Positions 7,527 to 14,378 of a stretch of DNA of 64,000 nucleotides are shown one piece after another. The first letter of the stretch is position 1. Each line of letters starts with the position of its first letter. Source of the DNA: Clostridia bacterium (GTDB taxonomy: Bacteria; Bacillota; Clostridia; Oscillospirales; Acutalibacteraceae); contig JAKSQK010000001.1 in assembly GCA_024404145.1 (NCBI GenBank), forward strand, positions 124,001 to 188,000, in the 5' to 3' direction. Made by a program: the position numbers and the translations under genes. Below the pieces are notes generated by a model. That model did no database searches. It was not told the origin of the DNA and saw nothing but the letters and a program-made list of their open reading frames with translations.

Positions 7527-7832
7527 ATGAAAGATATTAAAATAACCGTTATGAAAAAAGTTTTGCATAGCGATTTAATCGAAAAGTATGAAAATCCCAT
7601 TCTTCACTCCTGCGATTTAAGAACGGGCGATATTTTTATATCGAAAGGCGCCCAAATGCCAAACGGTTTTTGCGAGAGCGCTTGGCAAAATGTATACCCG
7701 TTTGTTTTCGCTCTTTCAAGCGGAGCAAAGGATTTTTACGATGGCTGGATGAAGGATAAGGAATCGGCTATGATTTCCTGTAACGATGGGTTCAGACCCG
7801 TTAGTTTTTATATTGAAACCGTAAAGGAATAG
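7527..7832 (+). CDS. TIGR04076 family protein
   Basis: A 101-residue soluble protein of an uncharacterised family found in many anaerobes. It matches by its opening KDIKITVMKKVLH, the Cys-containing ILHSCDLRTGD, FCESAWQNVYPFVFALSSG (about residue 55) and CNDGFRPVSF near the end. The conserved cysteines suggest metal or redox binding, but no function is established to my knowledge. ATG 7527 has AGGAG 6 bases upstream; a TTG one codon earlier is less likely. Its stop is followed after one base by the start of a small membrane protein gene, so the two are co-transcribed and end at the terminator near 8190. Confidence 0.82.
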   Translation: MKDIKITVMKKVLHSDLIEKYENPILHSCDLRTGDIFISKGAQMPNGFCESAWQNVYPFVFALSSGAKDFYDGWMKDKESAMISCNDGFRPVSFYIETVKE

Positions 7833-7833
7833 T

Positions 7834-8175
7834 ATGATAAAACTGTCAAAAGAAAACATTAAAATTATCTTAAAAAAATCCGCCGAATTTATATTTAACC
7901 CGCGTCTCGTTTTTTGTTTTTTCATCGCTTGGATGATAACAAACGGTTGGGCTTATATAGCAATGGGGCTTGGAACTTATTATAAAATAAACTGGCTCGT
8001 TGCCGTTTCGGGTGCATATCTTTCGTTTTTATGGTTTCCCTTTACTCCCGAAAAAATCGTAACTATAATAATAGCAATTTGGCTTCTTAAAGCCGTTTTT
8101 CCGAATGATAAGAAAACTCTTGCCGTTTTGGTAAAACTTAAACAAAAATGCAAAGAAAAAAAAGAAAAAAAATAA
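7834..8175 (+). CDS. Small two-helix membrane protein of unknown function
   Basis: A 113-residue protein that I do not recognise. Residues 1-22 are basic and amphipathic. Two hydrophobic segments follow, about residues 23-45 (VFCFFIAWMITNGWAYIAMG) and about 52-85, with a Lys-rich C-terminal tail ending KCKEKKEKK. This predicts a membrane protein with both ends in the cytoplasm. It overlaps closely with the preceding TIGR04076 gene (ATG two bases after the stop), implying translational coupling, and ends at an intrinsic terminator. Confidence 0.6.
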   Translation: MIKLSKENIKIILKKSAEFIFNPRLVFCFFIAWMITNGWAYIAMGLGTYYKINWLVAVSGAYLSFLWFPFTPEKIVTIIIAIWLLKAVFPNDKKTLAVLVKLKQKCKEKKEKK

Positions 8176-8204
8176 ATCCCTCACAAGAAGTGAGGGATTT
8201 TTTA
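8174..8204 (+). terminator. Intrinsic terminator
   Basis: AAATCCCTCA pairs with TGAGGGATTT around a 7-base loop, followed by a T-run, directly at the end of the small membrane protein gene. Confidence 0.88.
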
Positions 8205-8299
8205 TATTAAAGGGACTTTATCGGTAATTTTGCAGATAAGACCGACCTTATCGCCGATATCGGATATCCATTTGGCGCCCTATTTATAATATGCCGATA

Positions 8300-9160
8300 T
8301 CACTTTACAGGTGATTTTCTCATAAACAAAATTCCGAGTGTATTTCTTCCGCAGTGGGAAGAGATAGTGCAACCGGCTCTTGTTATTAAAACTTCGTCAA
8401 AAATCTTCGTGTCGGTTACGGTTTTAGCAAGTTCTTTTACAAGTTCAAGGTCGCAACCTGCATGAGTAACAAAAACACGGGTTTTATCAATATCATCGGT
8501 ATTTACAAGCCGTTCGTTTATGTATTCTCTTAAAACATTTTGGAAATTGCCACGGTACTTTTTACCCATACCCATACTTCCGTTTTTAACCTCGATGCAG
8601 GGTTTGAGTTTTAAGAGATTAGCGCCGAGAACGGCAATGGCAGGGCATCTTCCGCCTTTGTGCAGATATAAAAGACTGTCGATAACAAATGATGCTTCAA
8701 CATTTTCGCAAAGTTTCTTTGATTTTTCGGCAATGGTCTTGGCGTCAAGTCCGTTTGCAACCATATCACAAGCGCTTAAAGCCAAAAGGCCGCCGCCAGT
8801 TGATAGGTTTTTCGTATCAATAACATAGACATTTTCGAAATCTTCCGCAACTAAACACGCATTACTATATGCAGAAGACATCGTTGAACTGAGAGAAAAA
8901 TAAACGACCGAATCGCCGTCTTTTGTAAGTTCGGCAAAAAATTCTTCAAAATCGGCAACATTAGGAGCATTTGTTTTTGGAAGTTCTCCGGTTTTTTCGT
9001 GATGTTCATATATTTTGTCGGCATCGATATCGACTCCGTCTTTGTAAATTTCTGTGCCGAGGGTTATGCCTATCGGAAGGGTTTTTATACCGTACCTTTC
9101 AATAAGTTCCGCACTTAAATCTGTTGTGCTATCACTTGCGATGATTATTTTTCCACTCAT
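8300..9160 (-). CDS. DegV family fatty-acid-binding protein
   Basis: A 286-residue protein of the DegV (FakB-like) family, which binds a single fatty acid and can present it to a FakA-type kinase for phosphorylation. Seen here are the opening KIIIASDSTTDLS, LPKTNAPNVADF (about residue 60), FSLSSTMSSAYSNA (about 88), ID(S/T)-type VIDTKNLSTGGG (about 113) and HKGGRCPAIAV (about 168). Length is normal. ATG is preceded by AAGGAG. It lies 21 bases behind the recombinase gene and probably shares its transcript. No fakA is in the window. Confidence 0.92.
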   Translation of the reverse strand: MSGKIIIASDSTTDLSAELIERYGIKTLPIGITLGTEIYKDGVDIDADKIYEHHEKTGELPKTNAPNVADFEEFFAELTKDGDSVVYFSLSSTMSSAYSNACLVAEDFENVYVIDTKNLSTGGGLLALSACDMVANGLDAKTIAEKSKKLCENVEASFVIDSLLYLHKGGRCPAIAVLGANLLKLKPCIEVKNGSMGMGKKYRGNFQNVLREYINERLVNTDDIDKTRVFVTHAGCDLELVKELAKTVTDTKIFDEVLITRAGCTISSHCGRNTLGILFMRKSPVK

Positions 9161-9181
9161 AACAATACTCCTTAATATATG

Positions 9182-10162
9182 TTATTTCTTTTTGATGGCA
9201 GAAAGGGGATTTGAATCAATAGCATTTTTTATTTGCTTGTCTGAAATATGAGTATAAATTTGGGTTGTGCCGAGATTTGAATGACCTAAAATATCCTTCA
9301 AAACCCTAATATCGACATTTCCGTGCTGATACATAAGCGTTGCCGCAGTATGCCTTAATTTATGGGTAGATAATCCCTGACCGCCGAGTCCGGCTTTATC
9401 GAGATACTTCTTAACGATATACTGAACGGTTTTATTGCTTATTCTTTTTTTGTTTCGGCTTATGAACAATGCATTTTTATCGGTTGCAACGATGCTGTCA
9501 TTCGGGCGGACAGCCATATAAGCGCTAAGCGCTTCTTTACAGGCATCGTTTAGATAAACTATCCTCTCCTTGTTGCCTTTTCCGAGAAGACGCAAAGTGC
9601 CGTCGGAACGAACATCGCCTAAATTTATTCCGCAAAGTTCGGATAAACGCATTCCGCAGTTAAGAAACAGAACAAGAATGAGGTAATCCCTTTCTTTGTT
9701 TTCGCCCTCAACAACCGAAAGAAGGTTTATGGAATCTTCAAGCGTTAAATGTTTCGGGAGCGACTGCTTAACCTTAGGAGAATCGAGCATTTCGGCGGGA
9801 TTTACATCAATTAAATGTATCTGATTTGTAAGATACTTGAAAAAAATGCGCAAAGTTGAGGTTTTTCTCGCTCTCGTTGCGGCGCTGTTTTGACGGTTGT
9901 CCTTGCAGAAAACGATAAAAGAATATAGGTCGGAAATAGTAACCGAAGAAATAAGTTCGGCATCAACTTCGGCAATGGAAATATTTTCGAAATCGGTTTT
10001 TGAATCAACCTTTCCTCTTATCAAAAGCAGATATCTGAAAAAGGTTTGCAAATCCAAAAAATATTCATCGACCGAGCGGGAAGATTTACCCTTTATTGTT
10101 TCGCTGTAAGTTAAAAAATCTCTTATAACAGGCGGAGAAGATAACAAAACTTCATGCTTCAT
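9182..10162 (-). CDS. Tyrosine recombinase, XerC/XerD type
   Basis: A 326-residue site-specific recombinase. The N-terminal SAM-like core-binding domain spans about residues 10-105. The catalytic domain has Arg in LNCGMRLSELCG (about 175), Lys in GKGNKERIVYL (about 197), HKLRH (about 268), the His of LGHSNLGTTQIYTHI and the nucleophile Tyr in QIYTH (about 305). Length and domain order fit chromosome-dimer resolution proteins rather than phage integrases. The ATG at 10160-10162 matches family starts but has no close ribosome-binding site; AAAAGGAG is about 25 bases upstream and an in-frame TAG lies between them. degV follows. XerC versus XerD cannot be decided by eye. Confidence 0.88.
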   Translation of the reverse strand: MKHEVLLSSPPVIRDFLTYSETIKGKSSRSVDEYFLDLQTFFRYLLLIRGKVDSKTDFENISIAEVDAELISSVTISDLYSFIVFCKDNRQNSAATRARKTSTLRIFFKYLTNQIHLIDVNPAEMLDSPKVKQSLPKHLTLEDSINLLSVVEGENKERDYLILVLFLNCGMRLSELCGINLGDVRSDGTLRLLGKGNKERIVYLNDACKEALSAYMAVRPNDSIVATDKNALFISRNKKRISNKTVQYIVKKYLDKAGLGGQGLSTHKLRHTAATLMYQHGNVDIRVLKDILGHSNLGTTQIYTHISDKQIKNAIDSNPLSAIKKK

Positions 10163-10214
10163 AAACTTATAAAGAAATAAACTCTATTTCAAAACTCCTT
10201 TTGTCATTTTACAT

Positions 10215-10243
10215 ATTCTATCATAAATTACAAGGATTTTCAA
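10215..10243 (-). promoter_or_regulatory. Promoter of the recombinase-degV operon
   Basis: On the minus strand TTGAAA (10238-10243), a 17-base spacer and TAGAAT (10215-10220), about 53 bases upstream of the recombinase start. Confidence 0.55.
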
Positions 10244-10374
10244 CTGTTATCAATACGGATTTACGAGTATTTCAACAAAGAACGGCGGAAAATTCTTTTT
10301 CAAAACCCGATTTGGGTTTATACAATAAATAGTGATATTCGACATTTTAATTACTACAAGTTGTATGTTTTACC

Positions 10375-10403
10375 TTGACATATTAAATATATAATGGTAA
10401 AAT
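10375..10403 (+). promoter_or_regulatory. rny promoter
   Basis: TTGACA (10375-10380), a 17-base spacer and TAAAAT (10398-10403). It lies about 166 bases before the rny start, leaving a long 5' leader. Confidence 0.75.
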
Positions 10404-10569
10404 ATAAAATGTCTGTAATTATGCTGTTTTTTGGCGAACGGCAGTATTTGTTACGGGCGTAGCAGTTTGCTGCTACAAATTATAATCGGGAGGTAAACAA
10501 CGGCTCCCGTCGGTTCATATTATTTTAGAAGCCGAAAATACCGTTTTTATATAAGGAGGTTTAATACCT
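10404..10569 (+). promoter_or_regulatory. Structured 5' leader of rny
   Basis: The untranslated leader holds two perfect hairpins: GTAGCAG-TTTG-CTGCTAC (about 10458-10475) and CGGGAG with CTCCCG (about 10487-10510). It ends with AAGGAGG before the start codon. Neither hairpin has a T-run, so they are not terminators. They could be RNase processing or stability elements, for example for autoregulation by RNase Y (inference). The rest of the gap back to 10163 is AT-rich and holds only the two promoters. Confidence 0.5.
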
Positions 10570-12114
10570 ATGATAGGATACATTATTTTAGGTGTATCGG
10601 CGCTCGTGCTTGGTATAGCAGGATTTATAGGCGGCTCGGCTTATCGTAAAAAGTCGGCTGAAAAAGCTATCGGTTCTGCCGAATCAGAAGCAGTGCGCAT
10701 ACTGAATGATGCAATGAAAACTGCGGAAACCCGAAAGAAAGAAGCTTTGCTTGAAGCAAAAGATGAAATTCATCAGTTGCGTCAGGAAACCGAAAAAGAT
10801 TTAAGAGAACGCCGCAGTGAAGTTCAGCGTCAGGAACATCGTCTTCTCCAAAGGGAAGAAAATCTTGATAAGAAAACTGATAATTTAGAAGCAAAAGAAG
10901 AAAAACTTGCCGAAAGGGCAAAGCAAATTGATGCCAAAATTGAGGAATGCGAACTTCTCAAAAAGAGCCAGATGGAGATGCTCGAAAAAATTTCGGGATA
11001 TTCTAAGGAACAGGCAAAGGCATATTTGCTCGAAGTTCTTGACGGCGAATTGACCCATGAAAAAGCAGTTCGTATTAAAGAGTATGAAAATCAAACAAAG
11101 GAAGAATCCGCAAAAATCGCAAAAGAGGTTATCGGTCGTGCTATTCAGCGTTGTGCTGCCGACCATTCTTCCGAAATGACCGTTTCGGTTGTCGGTCTTC
11201 CGAATGACGAAATGAAGGGCAGAATTATCGGACGAGAAGGAAGAAATATCCGTGCCATTGAAAGTGCAACCGGAGTTGACCTTATAATCGACGATACTCC
11301 CGAAGCAATAACAATTTCAAGTTTTGAGCCGATAAGAAGAGAAATTGCCCGTGTAACGCTTGAAAAACTTATTAACGACGGCAGAATTCATCCTGCAAGA
11401 ATTGAAGAGACCGTTCAAAAGGCAACTGCCGAAGTTGATGCGATAATCAAGCAAGAAGGCGAGAGCGCCATGATAGAATCGGGAGTTCATAATCTTCATC
11501 CCGAGCTTGTTAAACTTATAGGCCGTTTGCATTTCAGAACAAGTTACGGTCAGAATGTTCTTAATCATTCTCTTGAAGTATGTCATTTGTCGGGGCTTAT
11601 CGCTTCGGAACTCGGAGCAGATGTTTCCCTTGCAAAACGCGCCGGTCTTCTTCATGATATCGGTAAGGCGATAGACCATGAGCAGGAGGGCTCTCATATA
11701 CAACTCGGCGTTGAAGCCGCTAAAAAGTATAAGGAAAACGATATTGTTATCAATGCCATTCATGCCCACCATGGCGAAGTTGAAGCCAAATCGGTTATCG
11801 CCTGTATTGTTCAAGCCGCCGATGCTATCTCGGCAGCAAGACCAGGAGCAAGAAGAGAGAATATCGAAAACTATATTAAAAGACTCGAAAAATTGGAGGA
11901 AATCGCCAATTCCTTCAACGGTGTTGAGGGCTCTTTCGCAATTCAAGCAGGTAGAGAAATCCGCATAATCGTCAAGCCCGAAGTTGTTAGCGATGATAAG
12001 ATGGTTATAATCGCAAGAGATATTGCAAAGCGAATTGAAGATGAGCTTGAATATCCCGGTCAAATCAAGGTAAATCTCATTAGAGAAAACCGTGTTGCTG
12101 ACTATGCAAAATAG
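10570..12114 (+). CDS. rny: Ribonuclease Y
   Basis: A 514-residue membrane-anchored endoribonuclease that initiates mRNA decay. An N-terminal transmembrane helix (residues 3-24) is followed by a long charged coiled coil (about 30-200), a KH domain with [19 protein letters not shown] (about 215-235), and an HD domain with the metal-binding [10 protein letters not shown] (about 360) and [10 protein letters not shown] (about 395). Length and order are exactly as in the family. AAGGAGG precedes the ATG. It is monocistronic, with its own promoter and leader and an intrinsic terminator shared with the convergent gene downstream. Confidence 0.97.
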   Translation: MIGYIILGVSALVLGIAGFIGGSAYRKKSAEKAIGSAESEAVRILNDAMKTAETRKKEALLEAKDEIHQLRQETEKDLRERRSEVQRQEHRLLQREENLDKKTDNLEAKEEKLAERAKQIDAKIEECELLKKSQMEMLEKISGYSKEQAKAYLLEVLDGELTHEKAVRIKEYENQTKEESAKIAKEVIGRAIQRCAADHSSEMTVSVVGLPNDEMKGRIIGREGRNIRAIESATGVDLIIDDTPEAITISSFEPIRREIARVTLEKLINDGRIHPARIEETVQKATAEVDAIIKQEGESAMIESGVHNLHPELVKLIGRLHFRTSYGQNVLNHSLEVCHLSGLIASELGADVSLAKRAGLLHDIGKAIDHEQEGSHIQLGVEAAKKYKENDIVINAIHAHHGEVEAKSVIACIVQAADAISAARPGARRENIENYIKRLEKLEEIANSFNGVEGSFAIQAGREIRIIVKPEVVSDDKMVIIARDIAKRIEDELEYPGQIKVNLIRENRVADYAK

Positions 12115-12127
12115 TTTTGATTAAAAC

Positions 12128-12158
12128 AAAAATCCCGATAATTTTATCGGGATTTTTT
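12128..12158. terminator. Bidirectional terminator between rny and the Cys/His-repeat surface gene
   Basis: AATCCCGATA pairs with TATCGGGATT, flanked by an A-run on the left and a T-run on the right, so it can stop transcription from both sides. The last codons and TAA of the minus-strand gene form one arm of the stem. Confidence 0.88.
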
Positions 12159-13595
12159 CTTATGCTTTATTACGGTCGGAACGGCAATAATAAAGGGCGC
12201 AAAAAGTATTATGAGCAGTTTGTAATTCGGTTTTTTCTCCATTTTTATTTTTTCTTTTTCAACTTTCGTATTTGCGTTTTGTTTATTGCTTTGTTGCGGT
12301 TGACTTTTGTTGTTATCGGTCGGATAATTGTCTGAAAATTCGTATGATTTTTCCGCATCGCTGTTGCCGATTTGATTATCGTCTTCAATTACCGTTTCAT
12401 CATTTTTTTCTGAATCTTCTTTGTCGTTTGGTATAATATCTTCGGTTTCGGAATGTATTTTTTCGCCTTTTAAGTATCCGCAAATTTTACAGCAGGATTT
12501 TGAACGGGCGAAAATATGCTTTTCGGTTTCTAAAATCTTTGAACATTCAGAGCATTTTTTGAAATGACAGTCGGAATTGTAAAAATATTTGAGCGAAGCG
12601 GAATGGAAAACAAGTCTTTCGGTACCGCAAATATTACAAATCTCGTCGCAGGGCCCGTCGAAAATATGTTTTATAGCCCTATTATAACCGCAAATGTTAC
12701 AGTTTTTATCGCAGTCGTTATCAAAACGGTGAGTAACCGTTCTTATAAAGTTGCAAATATTACAACATTCATCGCAGTCATTATCAAAAGTATGACCTGA
12801 TTTGCAAAGGTTTTTTTCGGTTTCGATTTTCTTTCCAAATCCGCATATAATACAGCAATTATTATCAAATATATGTTTATAACGCTCGGTTATATAGTTG
12901 CAGTTTTGCCGTAAACATTTTTTATAATGTGAGTTTTCATCATATAAATAATCGGATAAATTATGGGCTAAAGCATCGGTAAAGTTTGCTTTTTGGGTTT
13001 CGCCGCAAAAGCAACCGAAAATATCGTATCCTTTTGCTTCGCAGGTTGGTAAAACGGTATCGGCGAGGGAATATTGGTGTTTATGAGAAACAAAAAGGGA
13101 ATAGATATCCGAATTGCATTTTTTCTCTTTGTTTGTTTTAACTATATTTATATCTTTATTTAACCATGAGTTCTTAACGGCGATATGCCCCGATTTATCG
13201 GAGGAGAATGAGCCGTTTTCGATTATATACTGCGAAATCGGTTCTAAACCGAATAGATAGTTTTCATAAGGGTTATATTCTATTTTGTCTATCGCTTCTT
13301 TAACATAGATATTGCAGGTATCCGAAAAAGTTCCGCATTTGGCGGTTATAACGGTAACGCCGGAAGATATGCCGACCACCGTTCCTTTTTTGGATATCGA
13401 GGCGATACCGCCGTTATCGACGGTCCATGTAACTTTTACCTCTTCGTCGGGAACGGTAGTATATTCTATTTTTTTGGATTCGCCTATATTAAGTATTATT
13501 TCATTAGTGATATAAAATTTTGTTATTGCAACTGTGATGCAGGGTATGGAAAGCAATAAAATAAAAAACAACATAAGCACAATAAACTTCTTCAA
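12144..13595 (-). CDS. Surface protein with BIG2 domain and Cys/His repeats
   Basis: A 483-residue exported, membrane-anchored protein. It has a signal peptide/TM (residues 1-24), a bacterial Ig-like BIG2 domain (about 27-98, ending VTVITAKCGTFSDTCNI), and a Cys-rich region (about 170-395) with five tandem units of the type H-x-F-D-N-x-C-D-x-x-C-N-x-C-G, for example THRFDNDCDKNCNICGYNR. An acidic, Ser/Asn/Gln-rich linker and a C-terminal TM with tail KHKKKSR follow. There is no LPxTG. Similar His/Cys repeat units occur in clostridial surface proteins; the spacing suggests structural metal sites, but function is unknown. Start TTG 13593-13595 keeps the basic n-region and follows GGTGA. Confidence 0.75.
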   Translation of the reverse strand: MKKFIVLMLFFILLLSIPCITVAITKFYITNEIILNIGESKKIEYTTVPDEEVKVTWTVDNGGIASISKKGTVVGISSGVTVITAKCGTFSDTCNIYVKEAIDKIEYNPYENYLFGLEPISQYIIENGSFSSDKSGHIAVKNSWLNKDINIVKTNKEKKCNSDIYSLFVSHKHQYSLADTVLPTCEAKGYDIFGCFCGETQKANFTDALAHNLSDYLYDENSHYKKCLRQNCNYITERYKHIFDNNCCIICGFGKKIETEKNLCKSGHTFDNDCDECCNICNFIRTVTHRFDNDCDKNCNICGYNRAIKHIFDGPCDEICNICGTERLVFHSASLKYFYNSDCHFKKCSECSKILETEKHIFARSKSCCKICGYLKGEKIHSETEDIIPNDKEDSEKNDETVIEDDNQIGNSDAEKSYEFSDNYPTDNNKSQPQQSNKQNANTKVEKEKIKMEKKPNYKLLIILFAPFIIAVPTVIKHKKKSR

Positions 13596-13667
13596 ATTTT
13601 ATCACCGACTTTGTAATAGAACTAAAAGAATATTATCAAAAGTTGTCTTTTATTTCAACAAAATATT

Positions 13668-13703
13668 ACAAAAACCCCCCGAGCTTTTGCTAATCTCGGG
13701 GGG
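13668..13703 (-). terminator. Intrinsic terminator of the YfbR-like gene
   Basis: A perfect 9-base stem, CCCCCCGAG (13675-13683) with CTCGGGGGG (13695-13703), followed on the minus strand by TTTTTG. It lies directly after the gene's stop. Confidence 0.88.
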
Positions 13704-13708
13704 TTCAA

Positions 13709-14281
13709 CTAATTTTGTTTATCGAGGGGCAATTTATAACTCGGGATAAATTCTTTAAGAAAAATTTCGGCTTCTTCAATATTCATAGCATGAATTGCTT
13801 TTTCGGTTGAAGAAAGCGCCTTTGAAAATTCAGAATTACCTGCCTTCGTTTCTTCAATACATTTAATATATGCTGAAATTTTATCAGCCGCTTTAATAAT
13901 TTTCTTTGTTTGCTCATCGGTTTTGTAAAGCGGTAAATATTCTTCGGAAAGATATTCGGGAAGCATACTTAAAAGTTTTTCTTCGGCAACCGATTCAATT
14001 TGTTTATATGCTTTGTTGATTTCCGGGTTATAATACTTTATGGGCGTCGGCAAATCGCCGGTTATTATTTCCGAAGTATCGTGAAACAAAGCGGCGGTAG
14101 CCGTATGTTCGGCATTGAGATTTCCGCCGAGCCGTTTGTTGTTAATAAGGCATAAAGCATGTGCAATTATCGCAACTTCCAAACTGTGTTCGGAAAGATT
14201 TTCGGGCTTTGAATTGCGCATAAGCCCCCATCTGTAAATGTTTTTCATTCTCGAAAGATAGGCAAAAAAATGATTTGACAT
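13709..14281 (-). CDS. YfbR-like HD-domain 5'-deoxynucleotidase
   Basis: A 190-residue HD phosphohydrolase. It begins MSNHFFAYLSRMKNIYRWGLM and carries SEHSLEVAIIAHAL (about residue 30), the HD pair in ALFHDTSEIITGDLPTPIKY (about 65-84) and KAADKISAYIKCIEE (about 128-142), matching YfbR, a 5'-deoxyribonucleoside monophosphatase of the nucleotide pool. The frame is open 10 codons further upstream; ATG 14279-14281 has AAGGAG and fits the family. It is divergent from the YfhO gene, whose promoter overlaps its ribosome-binding-site region, and it ends at its own strong terminator. Confidence 0.88.
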   Translation of the reverse strand: MSNHFFAYLSRMKNIYRWGLMRNSKPENLSEHSLEVAIIAHALCLINNKRLGGNLNAEHTATAALFHDTSEIITGDLPTPIKYYNPEINKAYKQIESVAEEKLLSMLPEYLSEEYLPLYKTDEQTKKIIKAADKISAYIKCIEETKAGNSEFSKALSSTEKAIHAMNIEEAEIFLKEFIPSYKLPLDKQN

Positions 14282-14296
14282 ACCATTCACTCCTTG

Positions 14297-14325
14297 TTGA
14301 CTATTATACATATTTTTGCTATAAT
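14297..14325 (+). promoter_or_regulatory. Promoter of the yfhO-like gene
   Basis: TTGACT (14297-14302), a 17-base spacer and TATAAT (14320-14325). Its -35 overlaps the leader of the divergent yfbR-like gene. Confidence 0.75.
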
Positions 14326-14378
14326 TTCAATATACGATATTCGGTGTGTCAAAATCGGGACTTTAAGGAGATGTTTTT

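Noticed and set aside
9182-10162. Tyrosine recombinase as a phage or ICE integrase
   Set aside because: Length and domain order fit XerC/D, degV is adjacent, and there are no attachment repeats, phage genes or tRNA next to it.
12564-12800. Plus-strand open frame inside the Cys-repeat gene
   Set aside because: Its repeated sequence only mirrors the tandem repeats of the minus-strand gene.
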